Positions 8,020 to 17,269 of a stretch of DNA of 23,616 nt are shown piece after piece. Each line of letters starts with the position of its first letter. The stretch's first letter is position 1. The translations under genes were made by a program, and so were the position numbers. Source of the DNA: CAYJHC01 sp964369805 (GTDB lineage Bacteria > Bacillota > Clostridia > Peptostreptococcales > Anaerovoracaceae). The notes under the pieces are model-generated. The model made no database searches. It was not told the origin of the DNA and saw only the letters and a list, made by a program, of their open reading frames with translations. The DNA lies in the NCBI GenBank assembly GCA_964369805.1, contig CAYJFM010000033.1, positions 1 through 23,616 of the forward strand. Reading direction: 5' to 3'.

Positions 8020-9978
8020 TTGAAAAATGTATTATGGAAGAATTTTTTGATATTTGCTGGGGTGGCTATTTTATATTGGCTACTATCTTTTTTTTCTTTT
8101 GATATATTTTCTTTTGGAGAAAATTATAAAATAAGTTTTGCCGAATGGATTCCTATGACTGCAAGCCTAATATTTGGTCCCGTTGCTGCCTTTGCTTCAG
8201 GACTTGGTGGGGTCTTAATAGAGATTAGTGCTGGTTCTACAGATGTATTACACTGTGCTTTTAGAGGAATAGGAACTTTTATTATGGGGTACATGCCATA
8301 CAAACTATGGCACACCGTTTTTTGTCCTAAAGACGGTAGGGTTGCTTTAATTGAATCAGCAAGTACTTTACTAAAATACCTTTTAGTTACTTTAGTAACA
8401 GCAATTACTGTGGCAACTTTTTCAATCTTAGCTGTGTATTTCTTTGGAAGTGGCCTATTCAACTATGAACTTGCAAAGGAAGAGTTTTTGGTTGCAGCTG
8501 TAAAGTTTTACAATTCCTCGATTTTCCTTGGCATTCTAGCCTTTCATTTTATTACTAGCTATCTAGGTGTTGTTCCAAGGATACCTGAGAGGAGATATAG
8601 AAGCATCTATAAGATAAATAAGTATATTATTGATTATGTTTTAATTCTTGCCCTAATTATAACAAGTGTAACTTTGCATATTGTGGCATTAACAATTGAA
8701 CCCTCTGAGTTTGCAGCCCTGAGAGGATTGTTTTGGACTATTACGGCTATAGTGTGTATATTAGTGCTTCTTCCTATATATAGAGGAGGAATGGAAAATG
8801 AAAGAACACCTAAGGTTAAACTTAGTTTTGGGGTACAAAAACAGGTATTAACAGGAGCAGGAATTTTAATATTTGTATTAGCAATTTTTCATATTAAAGA
8901 TTTAAGTAGCTTTACACAAATTGCTAATAACTTTACAACAGAGCATGCTTTAGATGCCCTGTTTGTTATAGCAAGAACAGTTACAATTGCTCTAATTACA
9001 ACTGCAGTAATTATTTTCTTTGTTGAAAAGTATATTACTAACCCGGTAAAGTATATTTCAGATTTTAGCAAAAATTATGTAGTGAATAGTGCAGGATTAA
9101 ATCCAAAACTTAATGTAACCCATGTGAATAATGAACTTGATGAGCTAGCAAGTTCAATAAATATAATGACAGAGTCAATTGAAAAATATTCTAAGGAATT
9201 GCAGGTTAAAGCGGAAGAAGAAGCACGTTTTGCCGTTGAAATGGAGGCTGCTGCTGGAATACAGATGTCTCTACTACCAAAGTCAATTAAGGATTCAAGA
9301 CTTGATACCTTTGCAAAGCTAATTCCTGCTCGTAAAGTAGGCGGAGATTTCTATGACATTGCAAAACTCTCAGAGGATAAATACTTTATTTGCGTTGCGG
9401 ATGTCTCTGGTAAAGGGATTAGTGCAGCACTCTTTATGATGAGAGCAATCAGCCTTATGAGGGGAGGTCTAAAAATGAGTCTTTCTGATATGATGAAAAA
9501 ACTAAACAAGGAGCTTGCTGTAAACAATGATACAATGATGTTTGTTACTGCCTTTGTGGGGATAATAGACTTAGGAGAAAACACTTTGAAGTATATAAAT
9601 GCTGGACATAATCCGCCTCTTTTTTATAAGGATGGCGAGATATCTTTTATTGACAGCGAGCCTGATTTTGTTTTAGGACCAATGGAAGGGACTCAGTATA
9701 TCGAAAGAATAATTGAGATTAAAGAGGATTTTAAGTTACTACTATATTCGGATGGAGTTACGGAGGCTATAAGTAAAGAACGTCAGCTTTACGGGGAAAA
9801 TCGACTGGTTAACTGTTTAGAAAACATGAAAAATAGCGCAATCTCAGAGTGTGAAACTGGTTCTAAAGATCTTAGCTCAGAAGATATAGTGAATGGTTTA
9901 TTAAGTAGCCTATATGAATTCGCAAAGGGAGCAGAGCAGGCAGACGATATTACTGTTTTGGCCTTAGCTTTAAGATAG
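8020..9978 (+). CDS. Membrane sensor PP2C-type serine phosphatase (SpoIIE domain, RsbU-like)
   Basis: The chosen start is TTG 8020, because AAGGATGG lies 7-8 nt before it; TTG 7996 is in frame but has no ribosome site. The N-terminal half is membrane-bound with about 7 hydrophobic segments. One stretch, with TASLIFGPVAAFASGLGGVL, resembles ECF-transporter S-components or MASE-like sensor regions. A HAMP-like linker (TNPVKYISDFSKNYV) and a helical stretch follow (KELQVKAEEEARFAVEMEAA), then the SpoIIE phosphatase domain. That domain has IQMSLLP, GGDFYD (Asp443), VADVSGKG (Asp461) and LYSDGVTEA (Asp578), so the metal-binding aspartates are intact. Such enzymes dephosphorylate phospho-STAS proteins in response to a signal. 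The STAS/kinase pair at 6382-7112 is the nearest candidate target. The gene converges with the next one, 9 bp apart. Confidence 0.92.
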   Translation: MKNVLWKNFLIFAGVAILYWLLSFFSFDIFSFGENYKISFAEWIPMTASLIFGPVAAFASGLGGVLIEISAGSTDVLHCAFRGIGTFIMGYMPYKLWHTVFCPKDGRVALIESASTLLKYLLVTLVTAITVATFSILAVYFFGSGLFNYELAKEEFLVAAVKFYNSSIFLGILAFHFITSYLGVVPRIPERRYRSIYKINKYIIDYVLILALIITSVTLHIVALTIEPSEFAALRGLFWTITAIVCILVLLPIYRGGMENERTPKVKLSFGVQKQVLTGAGILIFVLAIFHIKDLSSFTQIANNFTTEHALDALFVIARTVTIALITTAVIIFFVEKYITNPVKYISDFSKNYVVNSAGLNPKLNVTHVNNELDELASSINIMTESIEKYSKELQVKAEEEARFAVEMEAAAGIQMSLLPKSIKDSRLDTFAKLIPARKVGGDFYDIAKLSEDKYFICVADVSGKGISAALFMMRAISLMRGGLKMSLSDMMKKLNKELAVNNDTMMFVTAFVGIIDLGENTLKYINAGHNPPLFYKDGEISFIDSEPDFVLGPMEGTQYIERIIEIKEDFKLLLYSDGVTEAISKERQLYGENRLVNCLENMKNSAISECETGSKDLSSEDIVNGLLSSLYEFAKGAEQADDITVLALALR

Positions 9979-9987
9979 ACTGTAATA

Positions 9988-10719
9988 TTATTTAAAAAAA
10001 CTTTTATGCTTAAGATGTGGGAAGGCATTCATTAATCTCTTTTGGAAAAATGAGATAGACTCAATCTTCTTAAGGAAATTTTCAGCTAGCTCATCTTCAG
10101 TTTTTAAAGACTCTAGTTTTTCACGGAACGTTTCAATTTCTAGCTTTGAGTCTAACTCGCTATACTTTGCTTCCAGATCTTCTCTAATTTTATTAAGTCC
10201 ATCTAGTTTAATTTTTATACCAAGAGCAGAGTATACGCTGGTAGAAAAGTCTACAGTGAAGTATATTGCAAAGGCCAAAAGAAAGCCTAGTTTAAGCTCT
10301 TCATTTAAGGGAACAATTACCTCCTTCACTACAGGATGTATGTCAAAGTGTAAAATTACACAGAGAATTCCAAAAAGAGTGGAGTTTAGCAGGCATACAC
10401 GCCCTTTAATATTAAACTTATGCTCTGAATAATCCCACCATTTTGTATGGAAGAGTTTTTCCATTCCAAAACTTGTTACATATTCAAGTAAGGAGGTAAC
10501 TATCATTCCCCCTATAAAAATTGCGATTACCTGATTTGGTAAAAAATCTGTAGCATATATAAGTGCTAAGCCACCAAACCCATATACAGGACAAAAAGGC
10601 CCTGTTAAAAATCCTCTGTTAATTATTCTCTTTTCTCCAATAGAACAATATATGCATTCACAACACCATCCTAAGAAACTATAGATTATCAAATAAAATA
10701 CTATGTCTACCCAATTCAT
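9988..10719 (-). CDS. Multi-pass membrane protein of the CmpB-like 'putative ABC transporter permease' family
   Basis: A 243-residue protein with about five hydrophobic segments. The N-terminal pattern SFLGWCCECIYCSI then NRGFLTGPFCPVYGFGG is what I recognise from the ABC_trans_CmpB family (PF06541), common in Clostridia. A transport function has been assigned to that family by name only. The WWDYSEHKFNIKGRVCLLNS stretch is also typical. The last 60 residues are charged and helical (IREDLEAKYSELDSKLEIET), probably a cytoplasmic coiled coil. The start ATG follows AGGAGATAT at good spacing. No ATPase gene lies nearby, so it is not part of a visible ABC transporter. Its stop is 9 bp from the convergent phosphatase gene, with no terminator between. 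Confidence 0.8.
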   Translation of the reverse strand: MNWVDIVFYLIIYSFLGWCCECIYCSIGEKRIINRGFLTGPFCPVYGFGGLALIYATDFLPNQVIAIFIGGMIVTSLLEYVTSFGMEKLFHTKWWDYSEHKFNIKGRVCLLNSTLFGILCVILHFDIHPVVKEVIVPLNEELKLGFLLAFAIYFTVDFSTSVYSALGIKIKLDGLNKIREDLEAKYSELDSKLEIETFREKLESLKTEDELAENFLKKIESISFFQKRLMNAFPHLKHKSFFK

Positions 10720-10780
10720 AACATATCTCCTGCTCTCCTGCCATTTTCACCATTTATTATATATTCAAGTATATGTAAAG

Positions 10781-10809
10781 TAATTAATTATATACAATAA
10801 TTAATTATA
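10781..10809. repeat. Direct repeat TAATTAATTATA x2 in the surface-protein upstream region
   Basis: Identical 12-mers at 10781-10792 and 10798-10809, 17 bp apart, with a palindromic TAATTAATTA core. The region is very AT-rich, so chance is possible. The 334-bp gap from 10720 to 11053 otherwise holds the ATGTGAA repeats, a -10 box and the ribosome site of the surface-protein gene. Confidence 0.3.
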
Positions 10810-10894
10810 CCTTAAGTTGATTTTTTTTTATATAGTTTTATAGAAGTGAATATCTTCAGAATCATCTAAATTAAGAAAAAAGTGTGGCTTGTAA

Positions 10895-10923
10895 ATGTGA
10901 AAAAAATGTGAAGTGTATGTGAA
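10895..10923 (+). promoter_or_regulatory. Three ATGTGAA direct repeats at 11-bp spacing (activator site)
   Basis: Exact copies lie at 10895-10901, 10906-10912 and 10917-10923, each 11 bp apart, and end 11 bp before a TATAAT. This layout, helix-phased repeats in place of a -35 box, is typical of OmpR/PhoB-family response regulators. The regulator itself is not in the window. Confidence 0.6.
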
Positions 10924-10934
10924 AAATTCATACA

Positions 10935-10940
10935 TATAAT
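10935..10940 (+). promoter_or_regulatory. -10 box of the surface-protein promoter
   Basis: TATAAT follows the third ATGTGAA repeat by 11 bp. No consensus -35 lies 16-18 bp upstream, which fits an activator-dependent promoter. Other -10-like TAAAAT strings nearby (10942, 10962) are alternatives. Confidence 0.45.
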
Positions 10941-11053
10941 ATAAAATATTACACTATATGGTAAAATGAGAGTAATTAAATAGGCAGATGATGAATTGAT
11001 GTAATTTTTATTACTCTAAATCTAATTGAATAAGAAAGACAAGAGGTGATAGA

Positions 11054-14000
11054 ATGAATAATTTAAGACAAAGGGGAAGATGGATTTTAGTAGCATGTTT
11101 AATTAGTGCACTGATATTCTCTGGAATATCTCCATATATGTTAGGGGTAAATGCAGCTGATGATGAAGCCATTGGAGCTAGTGAATCTGGTAATGTTGCA
11201 TTTATGAGATCACCTGTAGAATATACTATAGGAGCAGAGACAACAGGGACTTGGGATTATGTAGAGTACACTGGCAGGTATAACTATGAAATACAAATTG
11301 CCCATACTGCAGGATTAGAAAAAGGAGCTTTAAGAGAGATAGAAATAGATCTAGATCCTTTTGATGTAGGGGAGTCTTCGCTTTTCATAGTTAGTACATA
11401 CCCTACTACAGCTAAGTTTATTAATGATGCTAAGTTATCAGGAGATAGAAAAACTTTAACTTACATAGTGGATAACGATGCGTTATTAGCAGATGGAGGA
11501 GGAGGTTTTGGAACAATAACCTTTTCACTGAACCAATCACCTTACTTTGCCACTACTCCCGAAGGTGAAGGGAAAAAAACTACATATTATAAAAATGCTA
11601 CATTAGCATCTAATATAGGTGTAATGCTATTAGATGATCCTAACGCACGTATAGGAATTGAAATGAGGGAAGGAACAGATCCGGCTAACTCTGTGTTGCT
11701 TGAACATGAGATTAAGAGAGACAACCATGGAGAGTTAAGTCTTATTGATGATACTTTCATCACCAGTAATGGTACTTCAGCTTCAAGTAAAGCTTTACAA
11801 GAATTGTATCTAGGAAGTGACGGTTATCTTTATTTTAGTGAAAACGCGGGAGCAACTTTAAGTGTATTATCAGGAAGTTATACTGATGAAGATGAGTTAG
11901 TTTCTGCACCAGTTAACTATTATCGTATGAACTTAGTAAATGAAGATCATGCCCCAATAGGAGACCCTAAAATAGGAATTTCTGTGCCGGATGAATTTCG
12001 TATGCATGGCTATGCGGAATCAGTACCAGAATATATACCAGAATATTTGAATGCTGATACCAGTGAAACGATGTCTGTAGACTCCGTAAGAGATACTACT
12101 TCAGGAGGAACTACTCACTATGCCAGCTCACCAGGATCACTCTATACTACATTAACTTCAAATATAATAAGTAATGATAATGAATTACAACAAATGTTAA
12201 CTGCTGTGCGACCGACCACACAGGCATATGCGGCCCTAAAAGTAACTGGTAATTCACAAACATCAATAAGCGCGATAAATCCCTTATATACATATTTAGA
12301 GGAAAGTTATACATCGAAAAAGGTGGAAACAGAATATAATCAAGTTATATATAATGAAGGGACAGGAAAATATGAAATAGAGGCAAAGAATGAAAGCTAT
12401 GATGAGATGGTTATTAATATTCCAGACTATGATTATAGTGATTTGATTTCTATGGAAGCTTCAGTTCCAGAAAAGGTAAATGATGGAGATCCACCAGGGA
12501 CAAAATATAAGTTTTCGATTTTTAATAATGTAACTTCATATATTGATGATGAAGGACAGAAAAAATATACAAATACCAATGTACGAGACAATAAGGCGCC
12601 ATACTTCCACAATGATGGTGAAATGACACTGAATTTCGAGGATAGTAATTTTATACCATCCCACTTATCGCTTTCAAATGGAGAAGGAGAATTTACTAGA
12701 TATACTATAAGATATGCGGATGGAACAGAATCAGAATCAGTTTCAGTACTAGGGGAAATTAATATACCTCTTGAACCGTTAGATGGTTCAGCAGTGAAAG
12801 AAATAACTTTTGAAATTTCTGAAAGAGGGTTAGTTGAACGTGGTAAAGCAAGTGGATATGAGACAAGTGGATATTTTTATGGCGAATTTATTGAGCCTGT
12901 AGGAACTAATAGTATACAAGTTCCTGTTACCTTTGAAAGTAAAGGTAACGGACCGGAATCATTGCTAGAAGGAGCAAAAGTAACAGCAGAGAAGAAAATT
13001 ACATGGGAATATGAAGACACTATAGATTCTGTACATATATATCAAGATGTAGACAGAACAGGAGTGACAGGAGGAGAACTATTAATTAACGGCTCATTTA
13101 ATTCGAAGTCGCCAGCAATGACCTCAGGAATTGCAATTCCTAAAGAAGTTGATCAAAGTGCAGATACATATAGAAATTTTAGAATGGATTTATTTGATAA
13201 AAGTTATATAGATGACTTAGAAGTAGATGATAAGACGAAAGAGCAAATGAGGATAAATATAGATGCAGCACTAGCTCAGCTTGGAAGAAATTTTCTGTTC
13301 AATGGAGATTCTCCAAATGTAAAATTTCAAGAGACATCTGAAGATCAAGTTTGGATGGAGTATACAACTAATTTAAACCCAGAACCTAGAAAAGAAGTTT
13401 TAGAGATAGGTAAAAATAAAATAGAGTATATTAATGGATTACAAATAGATGAATACTTTACAAGCATGGTCTTTTGTGCTGACTATGTTAAAGCCTTTGG
13501 GTATGATGATGAATACTATTCTACAGGCTTTGATGTTATTGAAATAATAGATAAGTTCGAGTTTGTAGAGAGTAGGTTTACGGGAGCGCCGATAGTAGAC
13601 CATGGAACAGTAGTAGATATAAGGGCCAAGGCTACAGCTGATGGACTGGGAGATACGTATACACCAGAAACAGGAGAACAAAAAGAACAAAGTAAAAATA
13701 AAACTTTGTCTAATTCATATGCGAGCACAAAATCTGACCTAAAGCTTAATTATAAATCTACAGCTATGGTTACAACCCTTTATAGTGATTATGGTGGAAA
13801 ACCAGAACCTTTGGATATACCAACGGATGTAACATCAGGTACTCCTTTTGAAAGTGGACCTTACGATACTATTGATATAGATTTACCAATTTTTTCTGGA
13901 GCAAGTAATGCAATGTATGGAGGAAATGTGTATTTTCCTAAAGGAACTTATGGATACCTTCAACTAAATACTGAGCAATTTAAATATGTAGGAAATAATA

Positions 14001-16837
14001 ATTATATAAGGATAGTTGAAAATGATGGCAAAACTTGGTTAGTTTACGATATGTCGACACTTGATTTAAAGAATTCAGGTGGGTGGGATATGACGATACC
14101 ACAGAAAGACTTTGTAGCTACGGATAATGTAAAAGTAAATACTGCATACCCTTTATTCTTAGATTCATACGTAGATGTAGGTTCTTTATTTGAAGTGGAT
14201 CCAGTTACTGAGCCTTATATAGAATATAAGCCGACAGATAACTTCAATCAATTTGCACTAGAGGATGTACATGGATTAAAAGCATTAAATCCCGAAGTGA
14301 AGTATGATGGCAAGAGGTTTGTGCAGTTAAATACTGACGCAACAATAGATGTGAACGTAGCTACTAGTACAAATATACTATTGTATCCAGGGATAGAAGA
14401 ACAGGTAGAAGGCTATGGAAGTGTTACCTATCATGCTGATGATTTCAATAAATTAAATTTAAACTTTGATATAGGATCACCAATTCGTACTTTTAAGAAT
14501 TACCATTTAGTACTAACACTACCTAGAGAAGGAAAAACTTATCAAAATCCTTCAATGACAGAGGCTGTTGAAAGTGATTTATCATTATATTTAAGAGAGT
14601 TGGATAAAAATGTAGTAACTGTATCTGATAATGTTTCTGCTAAAGTAGAGTTTGCATCTGAATATTCATTTGATGAAGCAGATGTTACATCTTCAAAAGT
14701 TAATTATACAGAAGCTAAGAATATTGAAGATGCGAAATATGTTATTGTTTCAATTGATGAAATTGAATATGGAGACTATGTTGAGATTGATATAGACCTT
14801 GCAGCAAATGAAGATGCTATGTATGAAAGTGATCATCAATACAAATCATATGCATCAGCAGAGAGTCGATTCCAATTCTCGGAAGAAGAGACAACTACTG
14901 CAGAAACTATATTTAATGTAGGAACTAGCTATGCCACTACTCCAGCTGAATATATTTTTGAGTGGTATGCCCTTGGGGGATTCATATTTGAAGATGCTAC
15001 TAGTTATCCATATTTTGTAGATGGACTTAACCTCGTAGAGCGTCCTTCATTTGATCGATTAGGTGAATTTTATTTCTTAGATTTAAATACACTAGATTCC
15101 AACGGAAAACCAACAGAGATGATTGCAGAGGATACAACTACAAACACTAATATGGGGTTACAATATAGGCTTCTTTTACAACCTAAAAAAGTTTTAAATA
15201 ATGAATCTAGTTATAACATAGCTTTAGATATAGCTAAAATAGAAGAAAGTGAAAATACAGAGGCAGAATCGGTTTCTTTCACTCCTACTATTAACACTTC
15301 AGATAATAATAGTTATTCCTATGCAAGGAGTAATAATAATGCTCCTAGAGAAGGTGGGATTGAGATTTTAGCTACAACTGAAGGGTTTAAGATTCTCTCT
15401 AAAACTGGTGATAATATTCCACATGCATCCGAATACGAAGTAGCTGAAGAACTTGTAAATTATGGAATATATAAAAATCCTTCAGTAGACATTGAAGCAA
15501 CAATTGTAAAAATTAAAGAAGGAACTACAGGAAAGGTAGAACTTGAAATAACAGGAACGGGTACATTCAAAGAAGGTTCTATTTATAACCCTATTGATGG
15601 TACTCAATATGTGAATAGCCAAATTATAGAAACAGGAAATGCTAAAACTAGAGAAATTGAAATGTTTGGTAAAGATGTAACGTTTGATAGCGCTACAGGT
15701 AACTATATATATAAAGATGCTACAACAACAATTATCAATTACTTTGGTGAAGAAATCACAGTAGTAAATAAATATATGGTATACTCAGACCCATTTGTAA
15801 CATTCCATACTAATCCAAAAGATGAAGAATCCCTTAAAGGAAGTTGGCATGATACAACAATAGAAGAAACTCACATTAATGCTAAGATGAATTTGGCAGA
15901 TGAAAATGCTACAGAAGGTACTATTCATATAGATCAAGTACCAGGATTAGATCCTCCAAAGGGTTACCTCTTCTTGGGGTGGCAAACAAAGGATGGAGTT
16001 CCAGTACCATTTGATACTAATCTTACAACATTTGAGAATTATGAGCAGCTATACCCAATTTATGAGAAAGATACAATTGGTGAAAAAGGAACAGACGGCG
16101 AAGATGTAGGAGATGGTATCTACGATAAGTATCAAATGAAATACATTTATGTAGCTGCAAATCCTAATGAAGTAATTGTCAAAGATAATAAATATCCATC
16201 AAAGAAGTCATCAGAAGTTATAGACAGGTATGATGCAGGAGGAGAATACTCAGAGACAGCAGCAACAAGTCCAACAGGAACAGGATTTACTGTTGCAACA
16301 GATGAAAATTATTATACTGTAACAGGCTGGAAATTTTATTATTTAGATGGTGCAAATAAAGTATACATAGAAGACCCACTAGGTAATGAATTGTTTGTAG
16401 AAAATACAGTTGATATTAAGAATCAAGAATTTGACACTCCTGGGGTAATTTATATTGAAGCACAGAATGTAACCCATTCATATAATGTGCATTTCAGCAT
16501 AACGCAGGGTGAAGGAACAGTTGTAGATGGAAAACTACTTAACCATTCAGAAGTTGTAGCTATAGGGAAGGCTGTAGAAGAACTACCAACAGTTAATCCG
16601 GCACCAGGATATAGGTTTATAGGATGGTATATATTAGGGGATCCAGATAAAAAGTTGATAGACCCTAGAATGTTTACTGTATTTGATAGAGACCTATACT
16701 TCCATGCTTTATTAGAACCAATTGAAAGTGTACCTCAGACAGGTGATAGTAGAAGTTTACAATTATTCATGATATTAACAATAGCATCACTTATAGGGAT
16801 AGGTGGATATCTAGCACGTAGAAAAAAAGAAAGTTAA
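11054..16837 (+). CDS. Giant cell-wall-anchored surface protein (sortase substrate)
   Basis: A 1927-residue secreted protein; ATG 11054 follows AGAGGTGAT. The N-terminus is a signal peptide: basic MNNLRQRGR, a hydrophobic core, and likely cleavage after VNA (about residue 34). The C-terminus is a cell-wall sorting signal: VPQTGD (1893-1898), a hydrophobic helix, then RRKKES. The body is acidic, almost free of cysteine, rich in Asp, Glu, Thr, Ser and Tyr, and looks beta-rich; I recognise no enzymatic domain. Near the end two segments resemble InlB B-repeats (Flg_new type): GYLFLGWQTKDG near 1637 and YRFIGWYILGD near 1852. These usually act as stalk modules. A role in adhesion or as a surface scaffold is inferred. 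No sortase gene is in the window, so anchoring depends on one elsewhere. Expression probably needs the activator site upstream, and a terminator follows. Confidence 0.92.
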   Translation: MNNLRQRGRWILVACLISALIFSGISPYMLGVNAADDEAIGASESGNVAFMRSPVEYTIGAETTGTWDYVEYTGRYNYEIQIAHTAGLEKGALREIEIDLDPFDVGESSLFIVSTYPTTAKFINDAKLSGDRKTLTYIVDNDALLADGGGGFGTITFSLNQSPYFATTPEGEGKKTTYYKNATLASNIGVMLLDDPNARIGIEMREGTDPANSVLLEHEIKRDNHGELSLIDDTFITSNGTSASSKALQELYLGSDGYLYFSENAGATLSVLSGSYTDEDELVSAPVNYYRMNLVNEDHAPIGDPKIGISVPDEFRMHGYAESVPEYIPEYLNADTSETMSVDSVRDTTSGGTTHYASSPGSLYTTLTSNIISNDNELQQMLTAVRPTTQAYAALKVTGNSQTSISAINPLYTYLEESYTSKKVETEYNQVIYNEGTGKYEIEAKNESYDEMVINIPDYDYSDLISMEASVPEKVNDGDPPGTKYKFSIFNNVTSYIDDEGQKKYTNTNVRDNKAPYFHNDGEMTLNFEDSNFIPSHLSLSNGEGEFTRYTIRYADGTESESVSVLGEINIPLEPLDGSAVKEITFEISERGLVERGKASGYETSGYFYGEFIEPVGTNSIQVPVTFESKGNGPESLLEGAKVTAEKKITWEYEDTIDSVHIYQDVDRTGVTGGELLINGSFNSKSPAMTSGIAIPKEVDQSADTYRNFRMDLFDKSYIDDLEVDDKTKEQMRINIDAALAQLGRNFLFNGDSPNVKFQETSEDQVWMEYTTNLNPEPRKEVLEIGKNKIEYINGLQIDEYFTSMVFCADYVKAFGYDDEYYSTGFDVIEIIDKFEFVESRFTGAPIVDHGTVVDIRAKATADGLGDTYTPETGEQKEQSKNKTLSNSYASTKSDLKLNYKSTAMVTTLYSDYGGKPEPLDIPTDVTSGTPFESGPYDTIDIDLPIFSGASNAMYGGNVYFPKGTYGYLQLNTEQFKYVGNNNYIRIVENDGKTWLVYDMSTLDLKNSGGWDMTIPQKDFVATDNVKVNTAYPLFLDSYVDVGSLFEVDPVTEPYIEYKPTDNFNQFALEDVHGLKALNPEVKYDGKRFVQLNTDATIDVNVATSTNILLYPGIEEQVEGYGSVTYHADDFNKLNLNFDIGSPIRTFKNYHLVLTLPREGKTYQNPSMTEAVESDLSLYLRELDKNVVTVSDNVSAKVEFASEYSFDEADVTSSKVNYTEAKNIEDAKYVIVSIDEIEYGDYVEIDIDLAANEDAMYESDHQYKSYASAESRFQFSEEETTTAETIFNVGTSYATTPAEYIFEWYALGGFIFEDATSYPYFVDGLNLVERPSFDRLGEFYFLDLNTLDSNGKPTEMIAEDTTTNTNMGLQYRLLLQPKKVLNNESSYNIALDIAKIEESENTEAESVSFTPTINTSDNNSYSYARSNNNAPREGGIEILATTEGFKILSKTGDNIPHASEYEVAEELVNYGIYKNPSVDIEATIVKIKEGTTGKVELEITGTGTFKEGSIYNPIDGTQYVNSQIIETGNAKTREIEMFGKDVTFDSATGNYIYKDATTTIINYFGEEITVVNKYMVYSDPFVTFHTNPKDEESLKGSWHDTTIEETHINAKMNLADENATEGTIHIDQVPGLDPPKGYLFLGWQTKDGVPVPFDTNLTTFENYEQLYPIYEKDTIGEKGTDGEDVGDGIYDKYQMKYIYVAANPNEVIVKDNKYPSKKSSEVIDRYDAGGEYSETAATSPTGTGFTVATDENYYTVTGWKFYYLDGANKVYIEDPLGNELFVENTVDIKNQEFDTPGVIYIEAQNVTHSYNVHFSITQGEGTVVDGKLLNHSEVVAIGKAVEELPTVNPAPGYRFIGWYILGDPDKKLIDPRMFTVFDRDLYFHALLEPIESVPQTGDSRSLQLFMILTIASLIGIGGYLARRKKES

Positions 16838-16883
16838 TAACTTACTACTATCTAAGCAGGTAGCTTTATAGAAAGTAACAGGT

Positions 16884-16915
16884 AATCAGAGAAGAGTATT
16901 TACTCTTTTCTGATT
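16884..16915 (+). terminator. Rho-independent terminator after the surface-protein gene
   Basis: Stem AATCAGAGAAGAGTA / TACTCTTTTCTGATT: 15 bp with one G-T pair and a 2-nt apparent loop, so the top pairs must open. It is followed by ATTGTTTTATTG. It lies 47 bp after the stop codon. Confidence 0.8.
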
Positions 16916-16986
16916 ATTGTTTTATTGTATATAAAAAAAGGGTATAATTCTTAATATGGTTGAATATTTATGAAAGGTGATTTATA

Positions 16987-17208
16987 ATGAAGGGCAACAT
17001 TAAAATTGGTAGATACAAACACTTTAAGGGGAATGAATACGAAGTACTTCATATAGCAAGCCATAGTGAAAGTTTAGAAGAATTTGTGGTATACCGTGCT
17101 TTGTATGGCAAATACGATATATGGGTTAGGCCTGCCTCAATGTGGAATGAAAAGGTAATTTGTAATGGCATAGAAGTAGAGAGATTTACGTATATAGGAT
17201 CTAACTGA
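16987..17208 (+). CDS. DUF1653-family small protein
   Basis: 73 residues, the usual size for DUF1653. The recognised pattern is IGRYKHFKGNEYEVLHIASH near the start, then FVVYRALYG and the WVRPASMWNEKV segment. Function is unknown in the family; it folds as a small beta-rich domain. The ATG follows AAAGGTGAT with 5-nt spacing. It stands alone after the terminator and 61 bp before the pilin gene, possibly transcribed with it. Confidence 0.85.
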   Translation: MKGNIKIGRYKHFKGNEYEVLHIASHSESLEEFVVYRALYGKYDIWVRPASMWNEKVICNGIEVERFTYIGSN

Positions 17209-17269
17209 GAGTCGTAAAAGAGATTCAGTAATAATGTTAACTAAAATTAAATTAAATGGAGAGAGTTAA

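Noticed and set aside
13439..13728. Two overlapping minus-strand open frames within the surface-protein gene
   Set aside because: They lie wholly inside a well-supported 1927-codon gene, have no recognisable domain, and are no longer than expected by chance.
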